A DNA stretch of 64,000 nt from positions 1-64,000 of the forward strand of contig JBDTMZ010000027.1 of NCBI GenBank assembly GCA_039934035.1. Reading direction: 5' to 3'. This stretch comes from Solibacter sp039934035 (GTDB taxonomy: Bacteria > Acidobacteriota > Terriglobia > Bryobacterales > Bryobacteraceae). Made by a program: the position numbers and the translations under genes. Of this stretch, positions 51,401 through 60,176 are shown one piece after another (position 1 is the stretch's first letter; each line of letters opens with the position of its first letter). Under the pieces are notes generated by a model that worked only from the letters and a program-made list of their open reading frames with translations, was not told the origin of the DNA and made no database searches.

Positions 51401-51590
51401 CGGTGTCCGCAACTTTCTTACTCACGGAGCCTGTGCCTTCATTGGTCAAGGTGGCTGCCGCAGCGGGAATCCGCGCACCGGAACTGTCGGTAAGGACTCC
51501 GTAAAAGGTTGCAGTGCTTACTTGTGATTCCGCCGGCCAAAGCGCGGTCAGAAGTAAGGCGACTCGAACGCATGAGAGGGTCTTCCGCAT
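48435..51590 (-). CDS. Oar-like TonB-dependent outer-membrane protein 2
   Basis: 1051 aa. ATG 51590 has GGAGGGG ten bases upstream. Signal peptide RVALLLTALWPAESQ, regulatory-like domain ~25-110 (TFYGVLTDSSGARIPAAA; GEFGFDFLPVGTYTLRI), then a plug with RNISNILSLENGVDV and GVEEVQVVRGVLPAEYGGVM. The barrel ends in a terminal Trp (NARMIW). The ligand is unknown. Unlike the other two copies it has no divergent LKER-type gene; the ankyrin gene ends 254 bases upstream on the same strand, and those 254 bases hold no gene I can support. Confidence 0.9.
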   Translation of the reverse strand: MRKTLSCVRVALLLTALWPAESQVSTATFYGVLTDSSGARIPAAAATLTNEGTGSVSKKVADTAGEFGFDFLPVGTYTLRIESNGFKVQERKGVALSAGQQVRQTIVLEVGSVNETVSVAGVAPLIDTVSAEQHQTFDTRAISQLPLSRRNISNILSLENGVDVAGGNRGVRINGAGKSGAGISVDGTDANANPEGRGISQYGGENYIDVMSIEGVEEVQVVRGVLPAEYGGVMSGQVNLISKSGANTWHGSLIHAYQSHLFNARNPFTPNRAADGVTLLPKPRIVFNQFGGSAGGRIIRDKLFVFGTFEGYRENNSVAVSGNVPTDSFRADILKALPFAETKMLMDLTPHPTQIRNADQGLYQGIRGSHRRDNNFVIKGDYHVTSAGTLSITFTRDRPFYLSPTLYLNGSNDRNFIYNQDRVTASYIAGTRAWTSETRFGANISDMSRVDALFNVMGPGTTEKGPWGARIGQITLSGTSGFSTPSSELWSLDGPSYTVDQKVAHRVGQHSFKFGGRYMFTGGSRSNPQNPSFAFTTKDDLLNNVPSSINASFGAAPHRSRMYEMGFFTQDDWRVTPTLVINLGLRYDFYGHAVVEPSTDANVGIYNLTPPKDWAKFDFGPFSDPMHPYNNDGWVNLGPRAGFAYTFGNGKNVIRGGAGVLFSSNIPAVVRQGAADPVVPFRSIWSKTEAVALGLKWPLYNDQFRSVVEAQAAKTGSTFVFSVLNPGLQDPYSIQAQLNLQRQVTSTLMLETGYVLNRGVKLPLQRMFNQVDRITGIRPNPALGAPGGYYVDNTQNSAYHAWQSSLRKRMTHNLSFEGHYTFSKSLAVTGGDIGAYFQGDSNSVQQEFANPRADRGPAAGDTRHRLVADWIYEVPYSSLIGNTVLRHVLGGWEATGVLNMRTGGAVDITQTCGSSRYCRPDYTGAPLTLDNWQNNFDLNTCSPGINCGMRYVNTAAFAPVPIGSVSGVAIRPGNAGYSIVRAPGSWTINAGLGRNFKVTERIKLTVRADLYNALNHVNYNGPTSSINSSTFGEIRGAGAMRSMQMNARMIW

Positions 51591-51844
51591 CCTGGCGTCC
51601 CCTCCAAGGACGGTTGCCGAATGCTATCACAGAATTCGGCTCCTGCAATGCTAAATCGAGACTTGCACTTATCAATTTACGGAGTCCAGGCGACACGAGC
51701 GTAAGGAAACAGTCATAACCTCGCTACCGCGGCGGTTTCAGTGCTTACTGCAAGCCCTTAGTGTGTTCCCCGGTCACAGGGACTGGCCGGCGTCCAGGCC
51801 GACTTACGCTGGCTGGCAGCGACACTCCGGGGCAACATAGTCGC

Positions 51845-53314
51845 CTACTTTGTATTGCCGCTGATCACCGCTTCGGGTTCGACCGCCGTGGAGAGTCCGG
51901 CCGCGGTCATTACTTTCTCCAGAACAGCTGCCGTTTCCGGAGACTGCCGCAAGTTCATCCCGCGATGCACGCCAACGGCGATGCGGAGCGGAGTCCAGCC
52001 GTTGCGATTCTTGATGTTCCAGACGTCAACTTTGGTGCCGTGCTCCACGAGGTATTGGGCCACGGAAGGCAGGTGCTTGTAGGCCACTCCGTGCATCGAC
52101 GTGTCATTGCGTTCGTCCACCGCATTGACGTCGGCTTTCAGTTCTTCGACCAGGTACTTGACTGCGGCAAGCGCCTCGGCTTCGGTGCCTGCATCCTCGC
52201 CCGGTGATCGGGCCCCGACGCCAGCCGCAACCAGCACTGGCGTAGTCTTCTCCGCATTCGGAATCGTGGCGTCCGCTCCCAGGCTCACCAGCAAGCGCAT
52301 CAACTCGACGTCGTCCGTGCGGCAGGCCAGCAGGAACGGCGTCGCGCCTTCGGTGTTGAGACTGGTCAACCCGACGTTGCGGCTGCGCGCGGTCCGCGCG
52401 TCGATTTTCGCGCCGTGCGCGACCAAACGGCGAACCAGCTCGAGGCTGTTCATGGACCCGGAACCGGGTGGGGCCGGATCGTTGCTGCCCGTGCCCGGCT
52501 TGCGCACGTCAGATATGAGATGCAGCGCGGTCCAACCCTGCACGCCCTCGTTTGGATCGGCTCCGGCATCGAGCAGCTTCGACGCCAGTTCGAAATGCGC
52601 GTTGGACACGGCAAGCATCAGTGCCGTGGAGCCGTGCGCGGCGCCGGCCCCCCCGCGCCGCGCCGAAGTGGGCAGGGCCTCGTTGGCACTGACACCGGCC
52701 TTGAGGAGCGCCGCGACCACTTCCTGGCGGCCTTCTCGTGCCGCGAAGAGGAACGGCGTAAACCCGTTCTTCGAGCGGGCATTGATCTCCGCGCCGGCGG
52801 CAATCAGCGTCTCGACCGCGGCGCGGTGCCCCTCGGCAGCCGCCCACATCAGCGGTGTCTGGCCGCGCCACGCTTCCTTCGCGTTTACCTTGGCGCCGTG
52901 CGCGATCAGCAGCTTGACTGCATCGGGATTGCCCGACCGCGCGGCGGTCATCAGAACCGTTTCGCCGTCACCCATCGCGGCCTCCGGATCGGCCTTGGCA
53001 TTGAGCAGCAGTTCGATCATCCGGGAACTGCCGTTGCTGGCGGCGATCGAGATCGGCTTTACACCGTAGCGATTGGGCGCATTGACGTTCGCACCGGCCT
53101 TGATGAGCAACTCAGCCATGGCGATTTCGTCATGGTAGGCCGCCCAATGCAATGCCGTGCCGCCATCGGGGGCGGCTGCATTCACGTCCACATGGCGTTC
53201 CAGCAGTTGGCGCAGCGCAGCTGTGTCGCGCTGTTTGGCTGCGTCCACCACCGGTGGCAGCGCGGCAGCGCAGAGGAGTGGGATCGCAAACAGAGAAACG
53301 ATGATTCGTCGCAT
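51845..53314 (-). CDS. Exported ankyrin-repeat protein
   Basis: 489 aa with signal peptide MRRIIVSLFAIPLLCAAA. About ten ankyrin repeats are readable (GGTALHWAAYHDEIAMAELLIKAGANVN-type, with several TPLMWAAAEGH and GFTPFLFAAREG units) and a Gly/Pro-rich insertion (PGTGSNDPAPPGSGSM) between repeats. It is probably periplasmic and binds proteins. Its start is nine bases after the DUF1552 stop, so it closes a three-gene operon with the DUF1592 and DUF1552 genes. GGGAGG lies four bases before ATG. Confidence 0.9.
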   Translation of the reverse strand: MRRIIVSLFAIPLLCAAALPPVVDAAKQRDTAALRQLLERHVDVNAAAPDGGTALHWAAYHDEIAMAELLIKAGANVNAPNRYGVKPISIAASNGSSRMIELLLNAKADPEAAMGDGETVLMTAARSGNPDAVKLLIAHGAKVNAKEAWRGQTPLMWAAAEGHRAAVETLIAAGAEINARSKNGFTPFLFAAREGRQEVVAALLKAGVSANEALPTSARRGGAGAAHGSTALMLAVSNAHFELASKLLDAGADPNEGVQGWTALHLISDVRKPGTGSNDPAPPGSGSMNSLELVRRLVAHGAKIDARTARSRNVGLTSLNTEGATPFLLACRTDDVELMRLLVSLGADATIPNAEKTTPVLVAAGVGARSPGEDAGTEAEALAAVKYLVEELKADVNAVDERNDTSMHGVAYKHLPSVAQYLVEHGTKVDVWNIKNRNGWTPLRIAVGVHRGMNLRQSPETAAVLEKVMTAAGLSTAVEPEAVISGNTK

Positions 53315-53323
53315 GGCGCCTCC

Positions 53324-54658
53324 CTAGAGCGCTGCCGGCTCGAGCAGTTCGGGAATCTTCCCGGTGCTATCGGCAAATGAGTCCAACCGAACACCGACAC
53401 GGTCGAGCAGCGTCAGATGCAGATTCGCCAGCGGCACCGGTTGCTTATAGCGAAGGTGCCGCGCGCCCTTTACCCGCCCTGCCGCGCCGCCGGCCACGAC
53501 GATGGGGAGATTGACGTGGTCATGAACGTCGGGATTGCCCATGCCGCTGCCGTACAGGAGTAGTGAATGATCGAGCAGGGTCCCATCCCCATCCGGCGTC
53601 GCCTTCAGCTTGTCGAGGAAGTAGGCAAAGAGCGACACGTGAAACGCGTTGATCTTCGCCACGCGCTCCATCTTTTCCGGGTTGCCGCCGTGGTGCGTCA
53701 GCGGATGATGCGGTTCGGTCACGCCGATCTCCGGATAGGTGCGAGTACTGGTCTCGCGAGCCAGTTGGAAAGTGGACACGCGGCTGATATCGGCCTGAAA
53801 CGCCAGCGCCTGAAGATCGAACATCAGTTTGGCGTGATCCGCATAGGCCGCGGGAACACCAATCGGCCGATCGAGCGGTGGCAGCTTGGATTCCTTCGAC
53901 TGCTCCTCCGCTTTCTGTATGCGGCGCTCCACCTCGCGAATACTGTCCAGATAATGATTCACACGCGAGCGGTCTGTGGGACCCAGACTGCTTCGCAGGC
54001 TCGCAATGTCTTTGGTGATCCAGTCCAGGATACTGGCGTTCTTGCGCAATTCACCGCGGCGATCGGCCTCGCTGCCGCCATCTCCGAAAAGCCGCTCGAA
54101 GACGACACGCGGATGGGCCTCGGCAGGCAGCGGAGTGGTGGGTGATGACCAGGAGAGGTTGTTCTGGTACGCGCAGGCGAAGCCGTTATCGCAGTCGCCA
54201 ACCGTCGTCAGCAGATCCATGCATAGCTCAAGGGACGGAAGCGGCGTGTCCTTGCCGATGTTCTGCGCGGCAATCTGGTCCACCGTGGTGCCGAGTTCGT
54301 AATCCGTGCCCTCGGTCATCTTGGCCTTCGCTGCGCTCAGAAATGACGAGTTCGCGGTGGCGTGGTTGCCCGGCGAGTAGCCATTCTTCAGCTCCGTGTT
54401 GGTGACCACGGTCACCTGGTCGAGGAACGGAGTAAGCGACTGGAGCGACTGCGACAGCTCCGTGATGCGGCCTTCCTGTGAGGGCGTCCATCGCCCAATG
54501 GTGGCGCCCATCGGCATATAGACGAAGGCGAGGCGGCGCACGGGGTTGGGTGTCGCGGCGAAGGCCGGGCACATTGCATCCAGCAGCGGCAGGGAGACCG
54601 CAGCGCCAATGCCGCGAAGGAATGAGCGGCGGGGAATCGCTTTCCGGGTGATGATCAT
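53324..54658 (-). CDS. Tat-exported DUF1552 (HXXSHH-type) protein
   Basis: 444 aa. The N-terminus RKAIPRRSFLRGIGAAVSLPLL is a twin-arginine signal. The hallmark histidine cluster appears as EPHHPLTHHGG, so Thr replaces Ser in the family HxxSHH pattern. Further conserved blocks are LAFVYMPMGATIGRW, DQVTVVTNTELKNGYSPGNHA and LLYGSGMGNPDVHDHVNLPIVVAGG. The overall fold resembles alkaline-phosphatase-like or sulfatase relatives; no activity is established. It overlaps the DUF1592 gene by four bases (ATGA), matching the strong genomic partnership of these families in Planctomycetes and Acidobacteria. Confidence 0.92.
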   Translation of the reverse strand: MIITRKAIPRRSFLRGIGAAVSLPLLDAMCPAFAATPNPVRRLAFVYMPMGATIGRWTPSQEGRITELSQSLQSLTPFLDQVTVVTNTELKNGYSPGNHATANSSFLSAAKAKMTEGTDYELGTTVDQIAAQNIGKDTPLPSLELCMDLLTTVGDCDNGFACAYQNNLSWSSPTTPLPAEAHPRVVFERLFGDGGSEADRRGELRKNASILDWITKDIASLRSSLGPTDRSRVNHYLDSIREVERRIQKAEEQSKESKLPPLDRPIGVPAAYADHAKLMFDLQALAFQADISRVSTFQLARETSTRTYPEIGVTEPHHPLTHHGGNPEKMERVAKINAFHVSLFAYFLDKLKATPDGDGTLLDHSLLLYGSGMGNPDVHDHVNLPIVVAGGAAGRVKGARHLRYKQPVPLANLHLTLLDRVGVRLDSFADSTGKIPELLEPAAL

Positions 54659-57000
54659 GGAACTCTCCTCATTTCAAATGGCGTGCTGTTCACGACTCCG
54701 AGCACGATGGCGGAGAAACGATTGTCGTCGTCCCGCGCCGCTTGCACGATGCGGCGGACAGCAGGGGCGTCATAAGGTTCGATGCCTCGCCCCAATGCAT
54801 ACGTCAGGAGTTTCTCGGTAAGAGTGCCGACGAAGACGTCAGGGCGGTTCAGAATCGCCTGCCGGAGGCCAGCGGGTCCGTCAAAGGAATTTCCGCCCGG
54901 CAGACTGCCAGAAGTGTCGACAGGCACACCGTTTTCCGTTGTCCGCCAGGCGCCCACCGCGTCGAAGTTTTCGAGTGAGAAGCCGGGCGGGTCCATCATC
55001 TGATGGCAGCCGGCGCAGGCAGGATTACGGCGATGCTCCGCCATGCGTTCACGCATGGGCAAAACTTTCGCGGGGTCGGGGTTCTCTTTGAGCGTCGGAA
55101 CATTAGGCGGGGGAGGAGTCGGGGGATTGCCCAGCAGATTTGCCAGGATCCACTTGCCTCGCAGCACCGGCGACGTGCGCGTTGCGTACGACGTAACGGT
55201 GAGAATGCTAGCTTGCCCAAGCAGTCCGCCACGCGGGTCGCCCGGCCCGAAGGTAAAGCGCCGGAAGCGGCTGCCGTAAACATCGGGAATGCCGTAGTGT
55301 TTGGCCAGGCGCTCATTCAGAAACGTGTAATTGGCGCGGATCAGGTCCAGCACATTGCGGTCTTCGCGCATGATGCTCTCGAACAGGAACTCGGTCTCCT
55401 GCCGCATGGACTGCCGGAGATTGTCGTCGAAATCGGGGAACAGCCGGACATCCGGGGTGACGGCGGCGAGGTTTCGAAGGTAGAGCCATTGCTCGGCGAA
55501 ATTGTCGACCAACGTCTTGGCGCGCGGATCCGCCAGCATGCGGCGGGTCTGGCGAGCCAGTTCGGCGGGGTTGCGCAGCTTTCCCTGCGCGGCCGACTCC
55601 AACAATTCGTCGTCGGGAATACTGCTCCAGATAAAGAACGAGAGACGCGAGGCAAGGTCGAGGTCGGAGATGCGATATACCGTGCCGGAGGCGGCGCCGG
55701 CCGGGTCGCGCTCGATGCGGAACAGGAACTCGGGGCTGGTCAGGAGTGCGCGCAAGCCGAGTTCGACGCCATCGTCGAACGCGCCGGTCTGGCGCCCCTG
55801 CTTGTAGAAGCGGAGTAACGCGGCAACATCGGTATCCTTGACGGGACGCCGGTAGGCTCGTCGCGCCAACTCCGTAAAGATGCGTTTGGCGCACGGCTCT
55901 TCGTCCGCTGAAGTTGACGGGCGGCAGACGAGAATGCGGCGCCGGCTGGGCGTGTCTCCCGCGCCCTTTGGGTCGAATGGCCCCGTAATCCCGATCGAGT
56001 AGAGCGCGGGTTGAATGCGGGGATGCCGGTCCATATTGAAGTGCGCCTGATACGGTTGACGCTCTGTCTCAGGGAGCGCCGAACTCTTGGCGAGGAACGT
56101 CGCCTCGATCCTATGCGGACCGGCCGTCACCGGAGTGCGCACGCGCAGATCCCGATCGGCGGTTTCATGTTCCTGCGTTTTCGCGGGCGGTTTGATGGGT
56201 AGCAGCGCCAGGCGGACGCCATCGATCGAAACCTCCACCTGGTGCGGCTCTGTAAGTCCCTCGATGTGCTCGTTGCGATCGCGCGTAAGGCGGAGTTGGA
56301 TCTCGTACTCGCCGTTGCTGGTGAAGTTGTAGGAAACTACCTGCCCGCCGCGCGTGCCGAAGGGCAGCTCGTCGAGGTGGCTCTCCTGTGTGAGGTCGGG
56401 AGCCACCAGGAGGATGTCGCCACCGGGCGAGCGGTCAGGCATGCCCAGTGCCAGGCGGGTGATCTTCCGCGCGGCGGCGAGATACCGGTCCAGCAGCGTG
56501 GGCGATAATTCCCCGACGGTGATGTTGTCGAAGCCGTGGCTTGAATCGTCTCTTGGCAGCAGGGGAGCAACGTCCACGTCGACCGCCAGTAAGTCGCGCA
56601 CCGAGTTGCGGTATTCCGTACGATTGAGCCGCCGGAACGTGTCGGTGCGACCCGGATTCGGTTTGACGGAGGCGGCGCGGTCGAGTTGCCCTTCCAGTTG
56701 GGCGACAACGGCATCGTAGGTCCGCTCGTCGGGCCGGGGCAAGCCAGCCGGCGGCATATAGCGCACGCGCAGCTTGCGAACCACCTTTTCCCAAACTTCC
56801 GGGGCGGCGGCTGCGTTCTCAGGACTCGCGTTCTGAAGCGACAAACCTCCCGCTTTAGCGCGGTCGCTGTGACATCCGGCGCAATAGCGGTCCACCACCG
56901 CTTTCGCGGAAACGGGCGCAGCGGTTTGGGCCCAACATGTGGATGTCAGGAAGAGAACGGGGGCGGAAACCACCCCGGCGAACATGGCCAGCTTACCCAT
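54655..57000 (-). CDS. Exported cytochrome-like DUF1587/DUF1592/DUF1588/DUF1585 protein
   Basis: 781 aa with GGAGGGG before ATG 57000 and signal peptide VVSAPVLFLTSTCWA. N-terminal c-type haem site YCAGCHSDRAKAGG, then DUF1587 (FRRLNRTEYRNSVRDLL), a beta-rich carbohydrate-binding-like region, DUF1595 (ELARRAYRRPV), DUF1592 (LASRLSFFIWSSIPDDELL), DUF1588 with a second CxxCH (ACAGCHQMMDPPGF) and DUF1585 (LLTYALGRGIEPYD). It is therefore a periplasmic di-haem protein of unknown reaction. First gene of the operon, coupled to the DUF1552 gene. Confidence 0.92.
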   Translation of the reverse strand: MGKLAMFAGVVSAPVLFLTSTCWAQTAAPVSAKAVVDRYCAGCHSDRAKAGGLSLQNASPENAAAAPEVWEKVVRKLRVRYMPPAGLPRPDERTYDAVVAQLEGQLDRAASVKPNPGRTDTFRRLNRTEYRNSVRDLLAVDVDVAPLLPRDDSSHGFDNITVGELSPTLLDRYLAAARKITRLALGMPDRSPGGDILLVAPDLTQESHLDELPFGTRGGQVVSYNFTSNGEYEIQLRLTRDRNEHIEGLTEPHQVEVSIDGVRLALLPIKPPAKTQEHETADRDLRVRTPVTAGPHRIEATFLAKSSALPETERQPYQAHFNMDRHPRIQPALYSIGITGPFDPKGAGDTPSRRRILVCRPSTSADEEPCAKRIFTELARRAYRRPVKDTDVAALLRFYKQGRQTGAFDDGVELGLRALLTSPEFLFRIERDPAGAASGTVYRISDLDLASRLSFFIWSSIPDDELLESAAQGKLRNPAELARQTRRMLADPRAKTLVDNFAEQWLYLRNLAAVTPDVRLFPDFDDNLRQSMRQETEFLFESIMREDRNVLDLIRANYTFLNERLAKHYGIPDVYGSRFRRFTFGPGDPRGGLLGQASILTVTSYATRTSPVLRGKWILANLLGNPPTPPPPNVPTLKENPDPAKVLPMRERMAEHRRNPACAGCHQMMDPPGFSLENFDAVGAWRTTENGVPVDTSGSLPGGNSFDGPAGLRQAILNRPDVFVGTLTEKLLTYALGRGIEPYDAPAVRRIVQAARDDDNRFSAIVLGVVNSTPFEMRRVP

Positions 57001-57135
57001 ACTGCCCCTCCAGTCTGACTAAGAATACATCATCCTTCTCCGAAAAGGAGGGCGGAGTTTCTCCCAGGCAAGTATCACGCTGTAAGTGGCAGCTGCTTGC
57101 GGAGGGTGCTCTGGGGTGCCAGCGGACCGCAAACC

Positions 57136-58761
57136 CTACTGCCAACCCGACACGTCGGTGCCCTTTGGAGCGGCGCCACGAATGTAGTTCGCGAACACCT
57201 TCACAAAGTGCGTCTGCCTCGGCACGCCGTCCGGAATCTCACCCACATAGCAGTGAGGCTGGTTATTGCCGAACTCAAAGCTCCCGCCGTAGTACGGCCC
57301 TTTTCCCGGAAGCTTGGTGCTTTCCAGGAAGTCCTGCATGCGGTGTGCCGCGGCATCCAGGTAGAACGAGTCTTTGGTCCCCATCGTGACGTGGAGTTTG
57401 CCCACCAGGCGGGTTCCCAGGCGATCCCAATCATGCTCCAGGAGCGCAGTCAAATCGTAATGCTCCCGCCAGTACTTTGCTACCGCGGGATCGATCGCGC
57501 CCGTCTCGGCGTTCCAAAGTTTCGCCGGATAGCCGTCGGCGTCGGCGGGGCCGAAGGTCGCATGGAACGCGTCCATCTGGCCGCCTGAGCGTCCGCGCGT
57601 TCCGAGCACCGCTTCCTGCCGGCTGAAGGATTCCATGGTCGCCAGGATGTGGTCGTTGGGCAACCGGCCCAGAAGTTTCGGGAACCGTTCGAACGGCCCT
57701 TCATCGTAGTAGGCGTTGGTGTCCCGATACACATCAATGGTCTGGAAGGCGTGGAAGTCCACCGGGTCGGGACAGAATCCCCAGGCCCCCCCGAAATATT
57801 CGGGGTAGAAGATTTGCTGCGCCAACGTCATCCACCCGCCGGTGGACCCGCCGAAGACAACTCGCGACCAGGCTTCGCCGATTCCTCGGAATTGCTTTTC
57901 AATTTCGGGATACAGTTCCTTCGTCAGCGCGTCGCCATAAGGGCCCGCGTTGGCGGTATTTATGCCATAAGAGTCGTCGTAATACGGAGTGGCGTGGCGC
58001 GTGACCACCAGCAGCATGCGCGGCAGCCGACCGGAAGTCCAATCCTGGAAGAATTGATAGCCTTGCGCGCCGCGTCCCGCCGACGGGGTTTCGTTGAATC
58101 CCGAAAAGTCCTCCGGAAAATGCCCTTGCATGTACGCCACCGGATAATGCGCTGTGCTGGCGTCGAAGTCGCGCGGGACCAGCACACTGGCCTCCAGGAA
58201 AATCGGCCGTCCCCAGAACTCTGTCAGCAGCTTGCTCTGCAGCCGCACCTGGCGCACATACTTAGTATCTTTCGGAGGCTCGATAGGCGGGATGGTTTCG
58301 CTCAACTCCAGCTGCACCACGCTGCCATCCCGGACCTCGACCCTCTGCGGCTTACTGTACAGATTGCCCGGCGAGCGGTTCCACTGCTGCCCTTCTCCAT
58401 GGTCGGGATGCAACTTCAGGACCTTGCCGTCCTTGCGGTGGAACGTCTCGTAAACGTTGAGCACAGCCTGCACATTGTAGGTGCCGGGAGGGAGGTCGGC
58501 CAGCGTGTGTAGCGGAGCACCCGGAGTGTCCGCGCCCATCTCCACCGCATCGCCGGGCTTCCAGGCGTCCACGTCCTTGCCGAAGATCTGCTGCGTTGCC
58601 AGCCCCCAGGCCACCTGAAACCGGGGCTCGCCCTGCATTTCCTTCGACACTACTACGATCAGCCGCCCGTCGCGCGGCGCAGATCCGCCCAGCTTCACCT
58701 GGATGCGGGTAGCAGCCGGCAGCAATCCGGCCAAAACGAGCAAAAGCAGCGAAGTGCGCAT
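57136..58761 (-). CDS. Exported esterase-like alpha/beta-hydrolase
   Basis: 541 aa from ATG 58761, which gives a signal peptide (RTSLLLLVLAGLLPAATR). The frame is open to 59010 but its extension is not protein-like. The N-terminal half is beta-rich (LPPGTYNVQAVLNVYETF). The C-terminal half is an esterase-D-like domain: nucleophile elbow VVFGGSTGGW, an early motif FLEASVLVPRDFD...YPVAYMQGHF, and probable acid/His in GKLHVTMGTKDSF and HRMQDFL. Substrate unknown (acyl or feruloyl ester or a peptide are possible). It lies 268 bases downstream of the TPR gene; that gap contains nothing I recognise. Confidence 0.8.
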   Translation of the reverse strand: MRTSLLLLVLAGLLPAATRIQVKLGGSAPRDGRLIVVVSKEMQGEPRFQVAWGLATQQIFGKDVDAWKPGDAVEMGADTPGAPLHTLADLPPGTYNVQAVLNVYETFHRKDGKVLKLHPDHGEGQQWNRSPGNLYSKPQRVEVRDGSVVQLELSETIPPIEPPKDTKYVRQVRLQSKLLTEFWGRPIFLEASVLVPRDFDASTAHYPVAYMQGHFPEDFSGFNETPSAGRGAQGYQFFQDWTSGRLPRMLLVVTRHATPYYDDSYGINTANAGPYGDALTKELYPEIEKQFRGIGEAWSRVVFGGSTGGWMTLAQQIFYPEYFGGAWGFCPDPVDFHAFQTIDVYRDTNAYYDEGPFERFPKLLGRLPNDHILATMESFSRQEAVLGTRGRSGGQMDAFHATFGPADADGYPAKLWNAETGAIDPAVAKYWREHYDLTALLEHDWDRLGTRLVGKLHVTMGTKDSFYLDAAAHRMQDFLESTKLPGKGPYYGGSFEFGNNQPHCYVGEIPDGVPRQTHFVKVFANYIRGAAPKGTDVSGWQ

Positions 58762-59029
58762 GAAGGGATTATCTCGCATCGGCTGTTCACGGGCCCCGCT
58801 AATCGATCTCACGGGACAAGCGTCTTTTGGATCTAAGGAAGGAGCAGCGCGGCGTTTATCGCCGTGACCGACGAACAGCGTCCACCGTCTTGGCAGTACG
58901 ACTGGCCAAGCGCATCCCTCCGGCAGTTGATCGACACGGCGCACTGTCCCCCGTGAAAGGATGAAGCAGCCGGAACCCGCCCGGTTAAGGGCCCCACAGC
59001 AGCGCCTCAAAATCGAAAGGGCGGGGGGC

Positions 59030-60067
59030 TCACTTGGCGGCGGCGCCGGGAAGATGGATGAGGGCGGGGGGCGCGGATTCTTCGGCGGCCAGTTTTTTGA
59101 CGGCGTCGAATTCGAGCTGCGCTTCCTTGTCCTTGCCTAACGAACTGAGGAGGCGCCCGAGCCGGTAATGGGCGTCGGTCTTGGACGGGTCGAGGAGGAT
59201 GGCCGCTTGGAAGTGACTGACGGCATCGGCGGGAGTTTTGCCACGCGACAGGACGATGCCGAGATCGAGGTGGGCGAGGCGGGTAGCGGGGGCGAGTTTC
59301 AGGGCGCGGCGCAGATGAGTTTCCGCTGCCGCTTCGCTGGCGAGCTGAATTTCGGTGTCCCCGAGATAGGTGAGGGCGAGCGCGTGTTCCGGCTGGGTGG
59401 CGAGCGCGGCCTGGAATTCGCGGGCGGCGTCGGGGAAGCGCTGCCGTTTCCAGTAGAGGTAGCCGAGTCCGAAACGCACCTCGGGCCGTTCGGGCGAGAC
59501 TTTGGCGGCGGCTTCAAACTCCGCGGTAGCATCGTCGATTTTGCCGGCGGCATCGAGCACCTGGCCGAGCAGGACGTGAACCGGCGCGGAATTCGGGTCG
59601 CGGGTGAGAAGATATTTGAATTCCGCGATGGCTTCGTCGTACTGATTGGACCACAAGTAACTCTGGGCCAGGGTGTAGCGAAGCTCGAAGTTATCGGGCT
59701 GCGCGGCGGCGGCAAGCTTCAGCTCTTTGGCGGCCAGGGCATACTTAGCGTTGCCGTAGTAACTCATGCCAAGGAGAGTGCGCGCCTGAAAACTTTTGGG
59801 ATCTGACTTGAGGGCCTGCTCGAAGGAGGAGGCGGCTTCGGCGAAATGTTGCGACTTGAAGTAGGCCAGGCCGAGGTTCAGATGAATGCCGGGGAGCTTG
59901 GGGTTGAGCTGGATGGCGGTTTTGTAGTGCTGTATGGCGAGGTCGTACTTGCCGTCTCGCGCCAGGGCAGTGCCCTGGGCGGCTTCGGCCATGGCGTCCT
60001 GGGCGGCAGGGAGCGACGCGGCGAGCGCGAACGAGAGGGCGGCCATTCTGAGGAGAAGGGGAAACAT
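59030..60067 (-). CDS. Exported TPR protein
   Basis: 345 aa from ATG 60067 (MFPLLLRMAALSFALAASLPAA, a signal peptide); CCAGGA precedes the start. Eight or nine tetratricopeptide repeats follow, with the W/L-G-Y-A-F-A-P pattern (GKYDLAIQHYKTAIQLNP, QHFAEAASSFEQALKSDP, RFPDAAREFQAALATQP). The tail is HLPGAAAK. It serves protein-protein contacts in the periplasm; the partner is unknown. It sits 109 bases after the TonB-dependent protein 3 gene, on the same strand. A decayed relative lies at 48174-48270. Confidence 0.88.
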   Translation of the reverse strand: MFPLLLRMAALSFALAASLPAAQDAMAEAAQGTALARDGKYDLAIQHYKTAIQLNPKLPGIHLNLGLAYFKSQHFAEAASSFEQALKSDPKSFQARTLLGMSYYGNAKYALAAKELKLAAAAQPDNFELRYTLAQSYLWSNQYDEAIAEFKYLLTRDPNSAPVHVLLGQVLDAAGKIDDATAEFEAAAKVSPERPEVRFGLGYLYWKRQRFPDAAREFQAALATQPEHALALTYLGDTEIQLASEAAAETHLRRALKLAPATRLAHLDLGIVLSRGKTPADAVSHFQAAILLDPSKTDAHYRLGRLLSSLGKDKEAQLEFDAVKKLAAEESAPPALIHLPGAAAK

Positions 60068-60176
60068 TCCTGGAGCCGTTCTACCAGACAGTGGGGATGG
60101 AGTCAAACCGTGGGGCGGGGAAGGCATCCCTGCGGTGCGCGTGGGGGCACGCACCGCAGGAAGGGTTGGTTGAGGT

